Source: Candidatus Opimibacter skivensis (GTDB lineage Bacteria > Bacteroidota > Bacteroidia > Chitinophagales > Saprospiraceae). From it: a stretch of DNA of 64,000 bases. Position 1 is the first letter of the stretch. The number at the start of each line of letters is the position of its first letter. Both the position numbers and the translations under genes were made by a program. The notes beneath the pieces are model-generated. The model did not search any database, was not told where the DNA came from, and worked only from the letters and a program-made list of their open reading frames with translations. Positions 1 to 8,766 of the stretch are shown here, piece after piece. The stretch covers positions 62,001 to 126,000 of the forward strand of contig JADKHH010000004.1 in the NCBI GenBank assembly GCA_016721905.1, read 5' to 3'.

Positions 1-880
1 AGGGCACTTCGACCAGTTTGTAACCGTCTTCATAAAAAGGATACGGACCAAACCAATATTCGAATGCCTTTATCGTCCGATGTGCATCTTTGAAATGTTC
101 CCTGGCTTTATCATAGTTATCCTGCAACACATAGAAGTCCATATCCAGGACGCCCTTTTCTCCATGAATCGTATCGGTCCAGTGGGCATACCGGCCTATA
201 TTAAGGTTGACACCGTAGTTGTTGATTGGATTGGAGACAAACCAATGGAACGTCTTACGGCCATCCGGCAGGTAATCAATATGTCTCAACCTTCCATTGG
301 AAACATCGGTCAAGGATGGTGGTGCCGTGATGCGGATCAGCATACTGTCGGGCTCATCGTACATGTGGTCCTTGCATGGCCACCATACACTGGCACCAAG
401 CCCCTGGCAGGAGGTGGCGACAAAGGGGTTGTCGTTGTCGTCTTTTGACCAGGTGAGTCCACCATCCCAGGGAGGACGTACCGCAACCACAGGAACGCCT
501 TCATATTGAATCGTAATCTTGTCACGATCCCCTGCTACGAGTGGATACGGAAATCTGATATGGTAAACATTTCCCTCTCGTGTGTAGGAAAGTTTCTGCC
601 CTTTATAATCTACATGGGTTATCGCCAGTGGTTCCTGCAGATCTATCTGCATCACTTGCTGTGGAATGATCACAAAAAAGTAAATCGTATTGGTACCCTT
701 GAGTGATTTTCCTTCCACATCTACATCAATAGCCAGGTCATAGTAACTCAGATCCCACCATGCACGCTCCGGTGTTATACTGCCACGCAGGGTGTCCTGA
801 CGGGTAAACGGTTGGGCGTTTGCCTGCAAGGTGATAAAAATCGCGTTGATGATGAGTGCCTGAATAAGTGAATTTTTCAT
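1..880 (-). CDS. M1 family metallopeptidase, N-terminal part (cut by window edge)
   Basis: The reverse strand reads open from an ATG at 880 to the window edge, about 293 residues with no stop. It begins with a signal peptide (MKNSLIQALIINAIFITLQANAQ). The following sequence has the beta-saddle N-terminal domain of M1 zinc aminopeptidases: WWDLSYYDLAIDVD near residue 43, SVWWPCKDHMYDEPDSM near 165, and the start of the catalytic domain (FGPYPFYEDGYKLVEVP) at the edge. The GxMEN and HExxH motifs would lie outside the window, so catalysis cannot be judged. It is probably a periplasmic or secreted peptidase. A good Bacteroidota promoter lies about 58 bases upstream. Family call is firm; substrate unknown. 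Confidence 0.85.
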   Translation of the reverse strand, partial: MKNSLIQALIINAIFITLQANAQPFTRQDTLRGSITPERAWWDLSYYDLAIDVDVEGKSLKGTNTIYFFVIIPQQVMQIDLQEPLAITHVDYKGQKLSYTREGNVYHIRFPYPLVAGDRDKITIQYEGVPVVAVRPPWDGGLTWSKDDNDNPFVATSCQGLGASVWWPCKDHMYDEPDSMLIRITAPPSLTDVSNGRLRHIDYLPDGRKTFHWFVSNPINNYGVNLNIGRYAHWTDTIHGEKGVLDMDFYVLQDNYDKAREHFKDAHRTIKAFEYWFGPYPFYEDGYKLVEVP

Positions 881-937
881 GTAATTATAATTGTGTTTTC
901 GGTTTCGGTATCCATTTCTTCAAGGATAACGTAAAAT

Positions 938-967
938 CAAATTTACATCTGCCTAACAGGAGGTCAA
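938..967 (-). promoter_or_regulatory. Bacteroidota-type promoter for the M1 peptidase gene
   Basis: On the reverse strand TTG (967-965) is followed after exactly 19 bases by TAAATTTG (945-938). This fits the -33 TTG / -7 TAnnTTTG form known for the primary sigma factor of this phylum. The start codon is at 880, giving a leader of about 50 bases. Confidence 0.6.
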
Positions 968-971
968 GTAA

Positions 972-1625
972 TCAGCTTTTATTTTGGATTAAAGTTGCTG
1001 GATTACCGATGTAGGTGCCTGGCACCAAAAGATCTTTTACGACAACCGATCCCATACCGACCAGTACATCATCGCCAATAGTTATAGTATTTCTTGTGCT
1101 GGAATTTGCTCCCATAAAAACCCTGTTACCAATTTTACAGTTGCCACTAATGTTTACGCCCGGGGACGTGGTGAAAAAATCACCTGTGATATTGTCGTGA
1201 CTAATGGTAGTACCCGGATTAATAATACTGAAACTTCCGATTTCAACATCACAACTCAGGAAGACCTGTCCCAATACCACAGAACCTTCACCGATCTTGG
1301 TAAAGGGTGTCAATTGTGCACTTGGATGGACTACTGTTGCATATCGCGTATGGGGTGGAAGCGCATTTCGGATTCTCATTCGTGATTTAATGTCTCCAAT
1401 TGCAATCACAACGAAATCAAATGGTATGCTTGTAAAAGAAAGTGGCAATACATTTACACCCAGTACATTTTCCATGTTGTGAAATGCCGGTTCGACAAGA
1501 AAACCAACTCTCTTATTTAGGTTCTCCCAGCCAATGAGCTCACCAAGGACACACAATACTTCCTTTCCCAGCCCTCCGGCACCAATTATTCCAATTGTAG
1601 TATCTGATCTGAGAGATTTTATCAT
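972..1625 (-). CDS. NeuD/PglD-like sugar O- or N-acyltransferase
   Basis: This 217-residue protein has a short Rossmann-type nucleotide-sugar binding half (TIGIIGAGGLGKEVLCVL at the N-terminus) and then a left-handed beta-helix of hexapeptide repeats (VVLGQVFLSCDVEIG, FTTSPGVNISGNCKIG, VFMGANSSTRNTITIG), the plan of the NeuD/PglD acyltransferase family. Such enzymes acetylate amino sugars or sialic acids with acetyl-CoA. The histidine of VVHPSAQL and the SHDN segment are candidates for the catalytic base region. Its ATG overlaps the stop of the upstream transferase by four bases (1622-1625), so the genes are translationally coupled. In this setting it most likely acetylates the amino sugar made by the aminotransferase gene. 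Exact substrate is inferred. Confidence 0.8.
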   Translation of the reverse strand: MIKSLRSDTTIGIIGAGGLGKEVLCVLGELIGWENLNKRVGFLVEPAFHNMENVLGVNVLPLSFTSIPFDFVVIAIGDIKSRMRIRNALPPHTRYATVVHPSAQLTPFTKIGEGSVVLGQVFLSCDVEIGSFSIINPGTTISHDNITGDFFTTSPGVNISGNCKIGNRVFMGANSSTRNTITIGDDVLVGMGSVVVKDLLVPGTYIGNPATLIQNKS

Positions 1626-2815
1626 TCTGGATGAGAAGGCTTGTTTAAAAAAATCTGTTCCTCAAGAGCTCGCAGTGTTTGGGTGTTTCGGTTGTGATGC
1701 AAGAGATTTATTATTTCGTTTCTGTTTTTGAGTACTGTTTCATCGTCCAATACGAGGTTACCATCCTGACTATCGTTCAAAAAATCTTCTTCAAAAATAT
1801 AAACCTTTATCCGGTTTTTTTTCAACCATTTATAGACAATGTTCTTGACCGATAAATAGACCTTTGTGCCGGTATAAAGCATGTAAAGGATATTGCCAAG
1901 ACCCTGTTGCCTCTCATGCAAAAAAACAGCCGTTGGGTGCTCTTGAAGGAATGTATAATATTTACTAAGTGGCATGTGTTCATCAAGGAATGTAACCTGT
2001 GAACCAAGTTGCCTTTGATACAAGGCTTTTATTTTTGATTTATAGCGCGGGAATTGTCCATACGTCAGCGGCAGAGAATAGGTGAGGGTATTGTCTGTGA
2101 TTTTTACAAGGACCTTCAATACATCTGCATGATTATTTTCAATGGTTGCAGAATTTCCTATCAGGACCTTCCTGGATGCTTTGTGGGTGAACCCTGTTTC
2201 CGGGGGAATGATGTCCGAAAAATTAAAAAATTGAAAAAACTGCCAAGAAGGAAGTTTGATCCTTGTGTTTATCATATTAATCTCATCTTCTATATACCAA
2301 AGTATGCTGTGAATTCTCGGTATGGCTTTCAGCAAGGAGTAAATGGGAGGTTGCCTGAGTCGAAATAAAATAAAATAAAATTTTCGTAGATCATATCTGA
2401 ACTTTATTTCTGGTAGTAACCATAGGAGTTTTCTCGTTTCAGGCCCATACAAATCCCTCCTGAACTTATTTGTTTGCTGATAAATTTCTGCCCCATAGAA
2501 GCACCAGCAATGAATCATTTCAGGGCGTGATCGATAGATAATATCTGCCTTAACATTGTCCAAGAAATAATGAAAAGCAATATCCATGTTCACGAACTTC
2601 TCAAGAACTATTTGCTGTCCATGCCCATCTGAAGACACCTCTATCGTGTGTTCATCTATGTTTATGCAAGATTTCTTTGTTGCGGAATCAAGTATTACAT
2701 AGTAAGAGGTCCAATTCGTTGTGCTAAATGTCTGCCTGACCCAGCCTAAAAACTTCCTGTCCGAAAACAAATGGATTGCCCTGACCGGGTGCTTTTCAGG
2801 CATGATGCAGGGCAT
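1622..2815 (-). CDS. GT56-like (WecF/RffT-type) glycosyltransferase
   Basis: About 397 residues, cytoplasmic, no signal peptide. The segment ending in AVFLHERQQGLGNILYML, the preceding hexameric block LPLTYGQFPRYKSKIKAL and an early GAEIYQQ stretch resemble the Fuc4NAc transferase (TDP-Fuc4NAc:lipid II) family GT56. The enterobacterial enzyme adds 4-acetamido-4,6-dideoxygalactose to a lipid-linked disaccharide. I recognise the family from motifs only; identity looks distant. Two starts are possible: ATG at 2815 (20-base overlap with the aminotransferase) or ATG at 2803 (overlap ATGCCTGA); the latter gives an N-terminus closer to the known enzymes. It sits between an aminotransferase and an acyltransferase, the same set of activities that makes and transfers Fuc4NAc. 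Confidence 0.65.
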   Translation of the reverse strand: MPCIMPEKHPVRAIHLFSDRKFLGWVRQTFSTTNWTSYYVILDSATKKSCINIDEHTIEVSSDGHGQQIVLEKFVNMDIAFHYFLDNVKADIIYRSRPEMIHCWCFYGAEIYQQTNKFRRDLYGPETRKLLWLLPEIKFRYDLRKFYFILFRLRQPPIYSLLKAIPRIHSILWYIEDEINMINTRIKLPSWQFFQFFNFSDIIPPETGFTHKASRKVLIGNSATIENNHADVLKVLVKITDNTLTYSLPLTYGQFPRYKSKIKALYQRQLGSQVTFLDEHMPLSKYYTFLQEHPTAVFLHERQQGLGNILYMLYTGTKVYLSVKNIVYKWLKKNRIKVYIFEEDFLNDSQDGNLVLDDETVLKNRNEIINLLHHNRNTQTLRALEEQIFLNKPSHPE

Positions 2816-3890
2816 TAATAAGAGTAGCTATCACCTGATCCTGCTGGGATTGAGTCATCGTGTGAAAAATCGGAAGGCACAAGATTCGCCTTGAAATACT
2901 TTCGGCTATCGGTGTGGGGCCAGCATATCCTTTTGTAAAGCTGAGGGAATTTAAAGCAGGATAAAAGTATCTTCTTGGAAAAATATTTTCACGCTGAAGG
3001 CTTTCAAAAACATGTAGAAGGATTTCTTCTGTTGGGAAAACAACAGGGAAATATGAATAATTATACGTTACTTCTTCTGGAATTACTTGAAACGCCAGGT
3101 TTAGTTTCCTTTCAGTGAGATTTTCAAGGTAATAAGTATACTGCTTTCTTCTGCTTTTTAAAATCTCTTCGAAATGCCGAAGATTAACCAGTCCCATTGC
3201 TGCATGGAATTCTGAATTTTTACCATTAATGCCTACCTCACTGAATCTGTCAGGGCCATCGTGGCCAAAATTTCTGCGCATCTGGATTTCCTTTTCCAAT
3301 TGGGGAGAGGATGTTACAATCGCGCCGCCTTCGATCGTGTGAAATAACTTCGTGGCATGGAAGCTCAAGGATGAAGCATAACCGTAATTTAAGACACTCT
3401 GATTTCCAACCTTAACGCCAAATGCATGGGCAGCATCATAGATTATAGGGATATCATGAGCCCTGGAAATGGCATCCCATCCTATCACATCGCAAGGCAC
3501 CCCAAAACAATGAGTAATCAAAACACCGACGGTATCCTTGTCAATATGTGCTTCTGCCTTATTCGGATCGGCATTGAAAGTTTGTGGATCAATATCAATA
3601 AAAACAGGTATGAATTCTTCCCAAAGGATGGCGGAACAAGTAGCAATATATGAAAAGGGTGTAGTCAGTATCTTTCCTTTCCTTGGCAGCGTTTTCAAGA
3701 GTGCCTGCAAGGTTATAGTGCCATTTGTTAACATTATCAGATACTCTACTCCAAGAAACTCTTTAAGCTTTTGTTCGAGATCTACAAGCAAAGGTCCGTT
3801 GTTGGTGAGCCAGTTATTTTCCCAGATTTGCCCGATGAGTGCCTCATATTCTGCAATGGGTGGTAAAAATGGTCGGGTAACCTGAATCAT
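2796..3890 (-). CDS. DegT/DnrJ/EryC1/StrS-family sugar aminotransferase (VioA/WecE-like)
   Basis: A PLP-dependent nucleotide-sugar 4-aminotransferase of 364 residues. The start MIQVTRPFLPP at 3890 matches the usual N-terminus of VioA/WecE-type enzymes; the reading frame runs open to 4046 but the extra 52 residues are unlike the family. The family marks are TNGT near residue 56 (phosphate binding), the PLP-contacting aspartate in IIYDAAHAFG, the Schiff-base lysine in SLSFHATKLFHTIEGG, and the RRNFGHDG and HAAMGLVNL segments. It probably converts a dTDP-4-keto-6-deoxyhexose into the 4-amino sugar. It is the first gene of a tight three-gene operon with the transferase and acyltransferase. Confidence 0.85.
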   Translation of the reverse strand: MIQVTRPFLPPIAEYEALIGQIWENNWLTNNGPLLVDLEQKLKEFLGVEYLIMLTNGTITLQALLKTLPRKGKILTTPFSYIATCSAILWEEFIPVFIDIDPQTFNADPNKAEAHIDKDTVGVLITHCFGVPCDVIGWDAISRAHDIPIIYDAAHAFGVKVGNQSVLNYGYASSLSFHATKLFHTIEGGAIVTSSPQLEKEIQMRRNFGHDGPDRFSEVGINGKNSEFHAAMGLVNLRHFEEILKSRRKQYTYYLENLTERKLNLAFQVIPEEVTYNYSYFPVVFPTEEILLHVFESLQRENIFPRRYFYPALNSLSFTKGYAGPTPIAESISRRILCLPIFHTMTQSQQDQVIATLINALHHA

Positions 3891-4123
3891 CAGATAAAAT
3901 TGAAAGTGAACGTTCAAATATATTGCTTTTTGGTGGTTCACTTCGGTGAGATATCTCAAGTCCCCGAACAATAGGCTTGAAGTCAATTTGAAAGATGCCT
4001 TCAGATCAGACGTAAATGTGTTTTGGCTATCATTATTATATGACATACCTTTGCTCGGATACCATGGTTTCTTTACCTATAACAGTTGCTTACCTAATAC
4101 CTGTATCCTAATCGAACCTAGAA

Positions 4124-4777
4124 ATGTCTATCAATAATAAACTGATTATTCTCTCAAACTGGTTAACTCACCGATTCCGGGAAAAGGCGTTCACAGAATA
4201 CACTGTTTCAAACTTTGAAACAACCCATGTTCAACATCTTGTTTCTCTAAAAGATCGTATTGAACTGTTGAAGTATCTCCCTTCAAATGCAATAGTTGCT
4301 GAAATAGGCGTCAATGAGGGTGATTTTTCTACCCTCATCCTTGAGTTTTGTACACCACAAAAGCTAATTCTGATTGATGTCTGGGCATCGAAGCGCTATC
4401 ATGGAGGTTTATTTGAAAAAGTGAAAAGTCGTTTCAACCATCAACTGGCAAGTGGACAGATTGAGATAATACGTGACCTTTCCTTTGGTGCCATTGCTTC
4501 CTGCCCGGATCAAACTTTTGATTGGGTATATCTTGACACAGATCACACTTACGCTACCACAAGGCGCGAATTGGAATTATTGCGTCCAAAGATGAAACCA
4601 GGTGGCATCATTGCAGGGCATGATTATATCATAGGCAACTGGAATGCTGGCTATCGCTATGGCGTTATTGAGGCCGTCCGGGAGTTTTGTCTGCAATACA
4701 ATTGGGAAATGATTTTTTTGACCCATGAGTTGGATATTCCGCCAAGTTTTGCCATCAGGAAAATAGAAAAGCGATAA
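4124..4777 (+). CDS. Class I SAM-dependent methyltransferase
   Basis: 217 residues. The glycine-rich motif I is AEIGVNEGDFSTLIL (near residue 63), followed by the acidic motif LILIDVWAS and a motif IV-like FDWVYLDTDHTY, all typical of the Methyltransf_24 group of small-molecule or sugar methyltransferases. The later GGIIAGHDYI stretch is also characteristic of that group. The gene is divergent from the sugar operon, 233 bases away, so it may act on the same glycan, but this is inference. No signal peptide. Substrate unknown. Confidence 0.75.
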   Translation: MSINNKLIILSNWLTHRFREKAFTEYTVSNFETTHVQHLVSLKDRIELLKYLPSNAIVAEIGVNEGDFSTLILEFCTPQKLILIDVWASKRYHGGLFEKVKSRFNHQLASGQIEIIRDLSFGAIASCPDQTFDWVYLDTDHTYATTRRELELLRPKMKPGGIIAGHDYIIGNWNAGYRYGVIEAVREFCLQYNWEMIFLTHELDIPPSFAIRKIEKR

Positions 4778-4824
4778 GTCATCGGTACCTCAGCACATCC
4801 TATATAGAACCTGCCGTCTGAAAT

Positions 4825-6192
4825 TTAGCGTTCTATATCACTCCTCATTTTCGGTATCGGGGGGCCAAGAATGACCGGTCCATCTGTTGTCACAAGTACA
4901 TTATCTTCTATACGGATACCGGTAAAGTTCCTGTATGGATCAAGTTTGTCATAACAGATAAAATCCTTGAATTTCCCTTCGTCCTGCCACATGTCGATCA
5001 GCTCAGGAATGAAATAAATACCTGGCTCTACCGTAATTACAAATCCTGGTTCCAATGCGCGTGCCATACGCAGGTATGCGGTTCCGAATTGCTGGCTTCG
5101 CTGGACCGTATCATCATATCCGACATAGTTCTCTCCGAGATTTTCAAGATCATGGACATCCAAACCGATCATATGTCCCAGGCCATGTGGAAAAAACAAT
5201 GCGTGAGCACCTGCGGCAACGGCTTCATCTACATCGCCTTTCATCAGTCCGATTTGTTTCAATCCTTCCGCGATGATGCGCGCGGCACCGAGGTGGATAT
5301 CAAGGTACCTGACTCCTGCTTTAACTGCCTCGATAGATTTCATCTCCGCCTTGAGCACCAGATCATATATTTCTGCCTGCATGGATGAAAATGTCGGACT
5401 CACCGGATAACTCCTGGTAATATCTCCGGCATATCCCATGATATTTTCTGCCCCGATATCACAAAGCAGCATATCTCCCTCCTTGAGCAGGCGGTGATAA
5501 TCATTATTATGCAATGTCTGTCCCTGGATTGTGCATATCGCCTGGTAGGCAAGCCTGGCCTGGTTTGCAAACGCAACACCCTCGGCAATGCCTCTGATCT
5601 GCGCTTCATATTTTCCCGGGGCTACTGACTTTCTGATTTGGGTATGAATAGCAGCGGTAATGTACAGCGCCTGTTCCATCTGGTCAATTTCCTCCGGGGC
5701 CTTATGGGATCTCTGCTTGATCACGGCCCGTACAAGCTCCATGGAGTGACCGCTCTTTATTTCTTCTGTAGACTTATTGAGCAGCTCTGCCAGGTAAAAT
5801 ATTCTGTCTGCATGATATGGTGGCAGATAGTGTATTGATTTTCCATGCATATATCCATGCAAAGATTCTGCTGGGATAAATTCATCCGCTCCAATCTGCT
5901 TTATCCTATCACGCATCGCAGGTTGAGGTCCCATCCAAACCACATCTTCGATATCAGCATCGTTACCCACCAGGATAGATTTTCCACTATCCGCATCGAT
6001 AATCCCTGAGAGTCCGGGTTGCGAAAATCCAAAATAGTAGAGGAAACTACTATCCTGACGAAACGGATAGGTGTTGGACTTATAATTGAAGGCTTGCTCC
6101 ACGGATCCGGGAAAAAGGGCTACGCCTTTTCCCAAGGCAGCCATCAGATTTGCCCGACGGGCTGCATAAACAGAGGCATCGAAAAGTTTCAT
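4825..6192 (-). CDS. pepP: Xaa-Pro aminopeptidase (M24B, aminopeptidase P)
   Basis: 455 residues with an N-terminal AMP_N domain (about 1-140) and a pita-bread M24 catalytic domain. The five metal ligands can be placed: Asp in LLCDIGAENIMGYAGDITR (both Asp), His in FPHGLGHMIGLDVHD, Glu in ITVEPGIYF, and Glu in GIRIEDNVLVT. It removes an N-terminal residue next to proline using a dinuclear metal centre, usually Mn. No signal peptide, so it is cytoplasmic. Length and order of motifs match the family. It is single, convergent with the methyltransferase gene (stop codons 47 bases apart). Confidence 0.92.
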   Translation of the reverse strand: MKLFDASVYAARRANLMAALGKGVALFPGSVEQAFNYKSNTYPFRQDSSFLYYFGFSQPGLSGIIDADSGKSILVGNDADIEDVVWMGPQPAMRDRIKQIGADEFIPAESLHGYMHGKSIHYLPPYHADRIFYLAELLNKSTEEIKSGHSMELVRAVIKQRSHKAPEEIDQMEQALYITAAIHTQIRKSVAPGKYEAQIRGIAEGVAFANQARLAYQAICTIQGQTLHNNDYHRLLKEGDMLLCDIGAENIMGYAGDITRSYPVSPTFSSMQAEIYDLVLKAEMKSIEAVKAGVRYLDIHLGAARIIAEGLKQIGLMKGDVDEAVAAGAHALFFPHGLGHMIGLDVHDLENLGENYVGYDDTVQRSQQFGTAYLRMARALEPGFVITVEPGIYFIPELIDMWQDEGKFKDFICYDKLDPYRNFTGIRIEDNVLVTTDGPVILGPPIPKMRSDIER

Positions 6193-6270
6193 ACGGGGAA
6201 GATAGCTAAATACCTTAAGTCAGAAACTGTCTCTTACTATTCCCATCATGATTTTTCTTCATTCATCGGG

Positions 6271-6300
6271 TTGTTAAATCAAATATTTCTATTACTTTTA
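6271..6300 (+). promoter_or_regulatory. Probable promoter of the 6357-8181 gene pair
   Basis: TTG at 6271 and TACTTTTA at 6293 are separated by 19 bases, matching the Bacteroidota -33/-7 pattern with one change from TAnnTTTG. The leader to the ATG at 6357 would be about 50 bases. Confidence 0.5.
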
Positions 6301-6356
6301 TCTTAATTCCAATTCTTTACTTATCCACCAGTTATCACCAAAAACCAAATTTCAAA

Positions 6357-6851
6357 ATGAAGCTAGCACTCCTTTTTATCGTTGGGATCAGCAGTCTGCA
6401 AAATGTATTTTCCCAAGCATCAGATCTTCAGATAGTAGCAAGTGCTGGATCTTCTTTCGAAACAAATGAAATTATACTGGACTGGACTTTGGGAGAATTG
6501 ATGGTCCAAACCCTGGACAGGCCTTCAGGTATGATAAGCCAGGGTTTTCACCAACCCCTATATACAATTGTAGACGTCAAGTATCTTCCTAGGGAACTTG
6601 GTAATATTATCGTTTCCCCAAATCCTTTTTCAACGGATTTTACTATTAACATGTCTTTCGTAAAACCGGAAACCGGCACAATAATGCTATATGATTTATC
6701 CGGTAAAGAATTGTGGAGAAAGGACTTTGAAGGAAATACTATAATGGAACAATATAACGCTTCAGCCTTATCCTCCGGATCCTACATGCTTGTGGTTTCC
6801 GGCGCTGATGATTCTTTTACATCTACCCATCAAATTTTGAAAAACCAATAA
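6357..6851 (+). CDS. Small secreted protein with T9SS type A sorting domain
   Basis: 164 residues. A signal peptide (MKLALLFIVGISSLQNVFSQ) is followed by about 60 residues beginning DLQIVASAGSSFET, with the recurrent EIILDWTLGELMVQTL and SQGFHQPLY pieces, then a C-terminal domain of the T9SS type A kind: VSPNPFSTDFTINM, IMLYDLSGKELWR, SALSSGSYMLVVSG. It should be exported to the periplasm, carried across the outer membrane by the PorU-dependent T9SS and anchored or released. It lies one base from the next gene, so both form an operon. The short body is seen in many T9SS proteins of the phylum; function unknown. Confidence 0.8.
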   Translation: MKLALLFIVGISSLQNVFSQASDLQIVASAGSSFETNEIILDWTLGELMVQTLDRPSGMISQGFHQPLYTIVDVKYLPRELGNIIVSPNPFSTDFTINMSFVKPETGTIMLYDLSGKELWRKDFEGNTIMEQYNASALSSGSYMLVVSGADDSFTSTHQILKNQ

Positions 6852-6852
6852 T

Positions 6853-8181
6853 ATGAAAAATGTATTGTTTTGGATCATTGCAATGACCCTTTCATTGCCT
6901 GTTATCGCCCAGTCACAGCCTCCTCAGGCATTCAATTATCAAGGAATTGCGCGTGATATTTCAGGAAATCCGCTTGTCAATAAGAATATTTCTTTACGCC
7001 TTTCCATACTCCAGGGAGCATTACCGGGATCACCCGTCTACCAGGAAACGCATAATGTGACAACAAACAAATTGGGAATATTTGCGATTGAAGTTGGGCA
7101 TGGCTCAATTGAATTTGGTCTTTTAGATAATGTACAATGGGGAATAGCCGATCATTATATCCAGGTTGAGTTGGATCCGGATGGTGGTACAAATTATTCG
7201 TTACTGGGAGAATCCCAATTACTTTCTGTGCCTTATGCGCTCTACGCCGGAAATGCTGCCAGTGGAGAAGCTTTTTGGCAACCAAATGCCAACGGCATTC
7301 ACTACAATGAAGGAAATGTCGGAATCGGAACTGACAATCCGACCGCGAAACTGAGCATTCACGGAAATGATCCAGTACTAAATGATCGTATTTATATTGA
7401 TCTCAATAATGAATCTACATCTAATCGGTCGCTGGTATGGGTTAACCTGTCTGCTGGTGAACCGAATTCTGCAACATCCTTGCAGCATTTTGCAGAAACC
7501 TATGATTTTGATGGAGACAAATATTCTGATTTTGGTATACTCGCATCTTCAGGCCGCGGTATCATCCTGAGAGCTGACGATCCGAGTGGTGTAATCAAGT
7601 TTTTTGCAGGTGGATCTATTCAATCTTCACCGGAAAGAATGCGGATTAATGAACTTGGAAACGTCGGTATTGGAACCCAAAATCCAGCTTATAAACTATC
7701 CATCGAAGGTCTTGATGACACCGGTGATGCCCGTAACTATCTGCACCTGAATAATCAATCAACTTCAAACCGATCCTTTGTGTGGATGAGCCTGACCGCA
7801 GGTGAGCCAAATTCCACTACATCTTTACAACACTTTTCTGAAACGTATGACTTTGACGGAGACAAATACACAGATTTTGGTATTCTGGCTTCATCCGGTC
7901 GTGGCATTATCTTGCGGGCTGATGATCCTAACGGCGTTATCAAGTTTCTTGCAGGTGGTTCCATCCAATCATCACCAGAAAGAATGCGCATCAATGAGTT
8001 GGGAAATGTCGGAATCGGAACCCAAACTCCTTCGGCACGCGTACAAGTCGCGGGTGGAGATGTCTATATTCAGGATATTGACAACGGTGTGATCATGAAA
8101 TCACCTGATGGAGGCTGTTGGCGTCTAACGGTAAACAATGACGGTACTATTAAAACCTCCGCCATTACCTGCCCGGACTGA
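6853..8181 (+). CDS. Exported repeat protein with GNVGIGT modules (tail-fibre-like)
   Basis: 442 residues with signal peptide (ending VIAQSQ). Residues 25-135 form a beta-rich region (PQAFNYQGIARDISGNPL, a frequent start in Bacteroidota surface proteins). Then GNVGIGTDNPTAKLSI opens a region with two near-identical modules of about 108 residues, each with the pieces LNNESTSNRS, SLQHFAETYDFDGDKY, DFGILASSGRGIIL and SSPERMRINELGNVGIGTQ; the duplication is also clear in the DNA (7360-7680 and 7700-8020). A short head-like end follows without a T9SS signal. The GxVGIGT element is shared with the large S74 protein at 55533. It may be a surface or secreted fibre; no enzymatic motif is seen. Confidence 0.7.
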   Translation: MKNVLFWIIAMTLSLPVIAQSQPPQAFNYQGIARDISGNPLVNKNISLRLSILQGALPGSPVYQETHNVTTNKLGIFAIEVGHGSIEFGLLDNVQWGIADHYIQVELDPDGGTNYSLLGESQLLSVPYALYAGNAASGEAFWQPNANGIHYNEGNVGIGTDNPTAKLSIHGNDPVLNDRIYIDLNNESTSNRSLVWVNLSAGEPNSATSLQHFAETYDFDGDKYSDFGILASSGRGIILRADDPSGVIKFFAGGSIQSSPERMRINELGNVGIGTQNPAYKLSIEGLDDTGDARNYLHLNNQSTSNRSFVWMSLTAGEPNSTTSLQHFSETYDFDGDKYTDFGILASSGRGIILRADDPNGVIKFLAGGSIQSSPERMRINELGNVGIGTQTPSARVQVAGGDVYIQDIDNGVIMKSPDGGCWRLTVNNDGTIKTSAITCPD

Positions 8182-8250
8182 TTTCTGATTTGACCTGTCA
8201 TCTTTCTAGTGACTACGGGATTGTTGTAACGGAAATTGTTTTTTCCTCCA

Positions 8251-8682
8251 TCAGGGATGTACCCGCATATATTTCTTCCAGAGATCCACAAAACTCTTCG
8301 CCATGGCCTTGGCTGTTGATGCCTTGAAGACAATCACTTCATTACTGTCATCCGTGGCGGGAGCACCGCACGCTATGCAGTCTGTAGAGGCATTGTAAAT
8401 GGCAATTTCGGTCAGGAATGGATTGAACTCTGACGGAGGAAGGATCAGGAAATTATTAGCAATCTCACGTTCGGTGACGTTGTAGCGCTTCTTGTATAAC
8501 TGAAGATTTTTTTCAACCTGCGGTGTCGCGGGTACGATGTATTTATACTTCGTGCTTTCCCCCAGGTTGACACTTACGAGTTCCGAAAAATCCTTGTTTT
8601 CAATGTCGTAGTGAAGTGTTGGGCTGATGACCCAGACCTCCGTGGCCTTGTTTTCAAGCTTGATCAGTTGTTTTAGCGTCAT
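8251..8682 (-). CDS. Hypothetical cytoplasmic protein, 143 residues
   Basis: I do not recognise this protein. It has no signal peptide or membrane segment, and has alternating helix and strand-like stretches (TEVWVISPTLHYDIENKDF, KYIVPATPQVEKNLQLYKK, NNFLILPPSEFNPFLTEIAIYN). One CxxC-like pair is present (CIACGAP). The pattern of a short strand, a predicted state sensor (STKYKYIVPATP) and a C-terminal helix recalls small phospholipase-D-like or regulator-like proteins found alone in Bacteroidota, but I cannot show this. Convergent with the upstream fibre gene. Codon use looks like its neighbours. Confidence 0.6.
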   Translation of the reverse strand: MTLKQLIKLENKATEVWVISPTLHYDIENKDFSELVSVNLGESTKYKYIVPATPQVEKNLQLYKKRYNVTEREIANNFLILPPSEFNPFLTEIAIYNASTDCIACGAPATDDSNEVIVFKASTAKAMAKSFVDLWKKYMRVHP

Positions 8683-8766
8683 GACTTTTTTTTGTAAAAA
8701 TAGTCATTCGGCTGGCATTTGAGATCAGCTCATTCATCCTGCCCGTACACGGTAAAGGCAAGCAGG

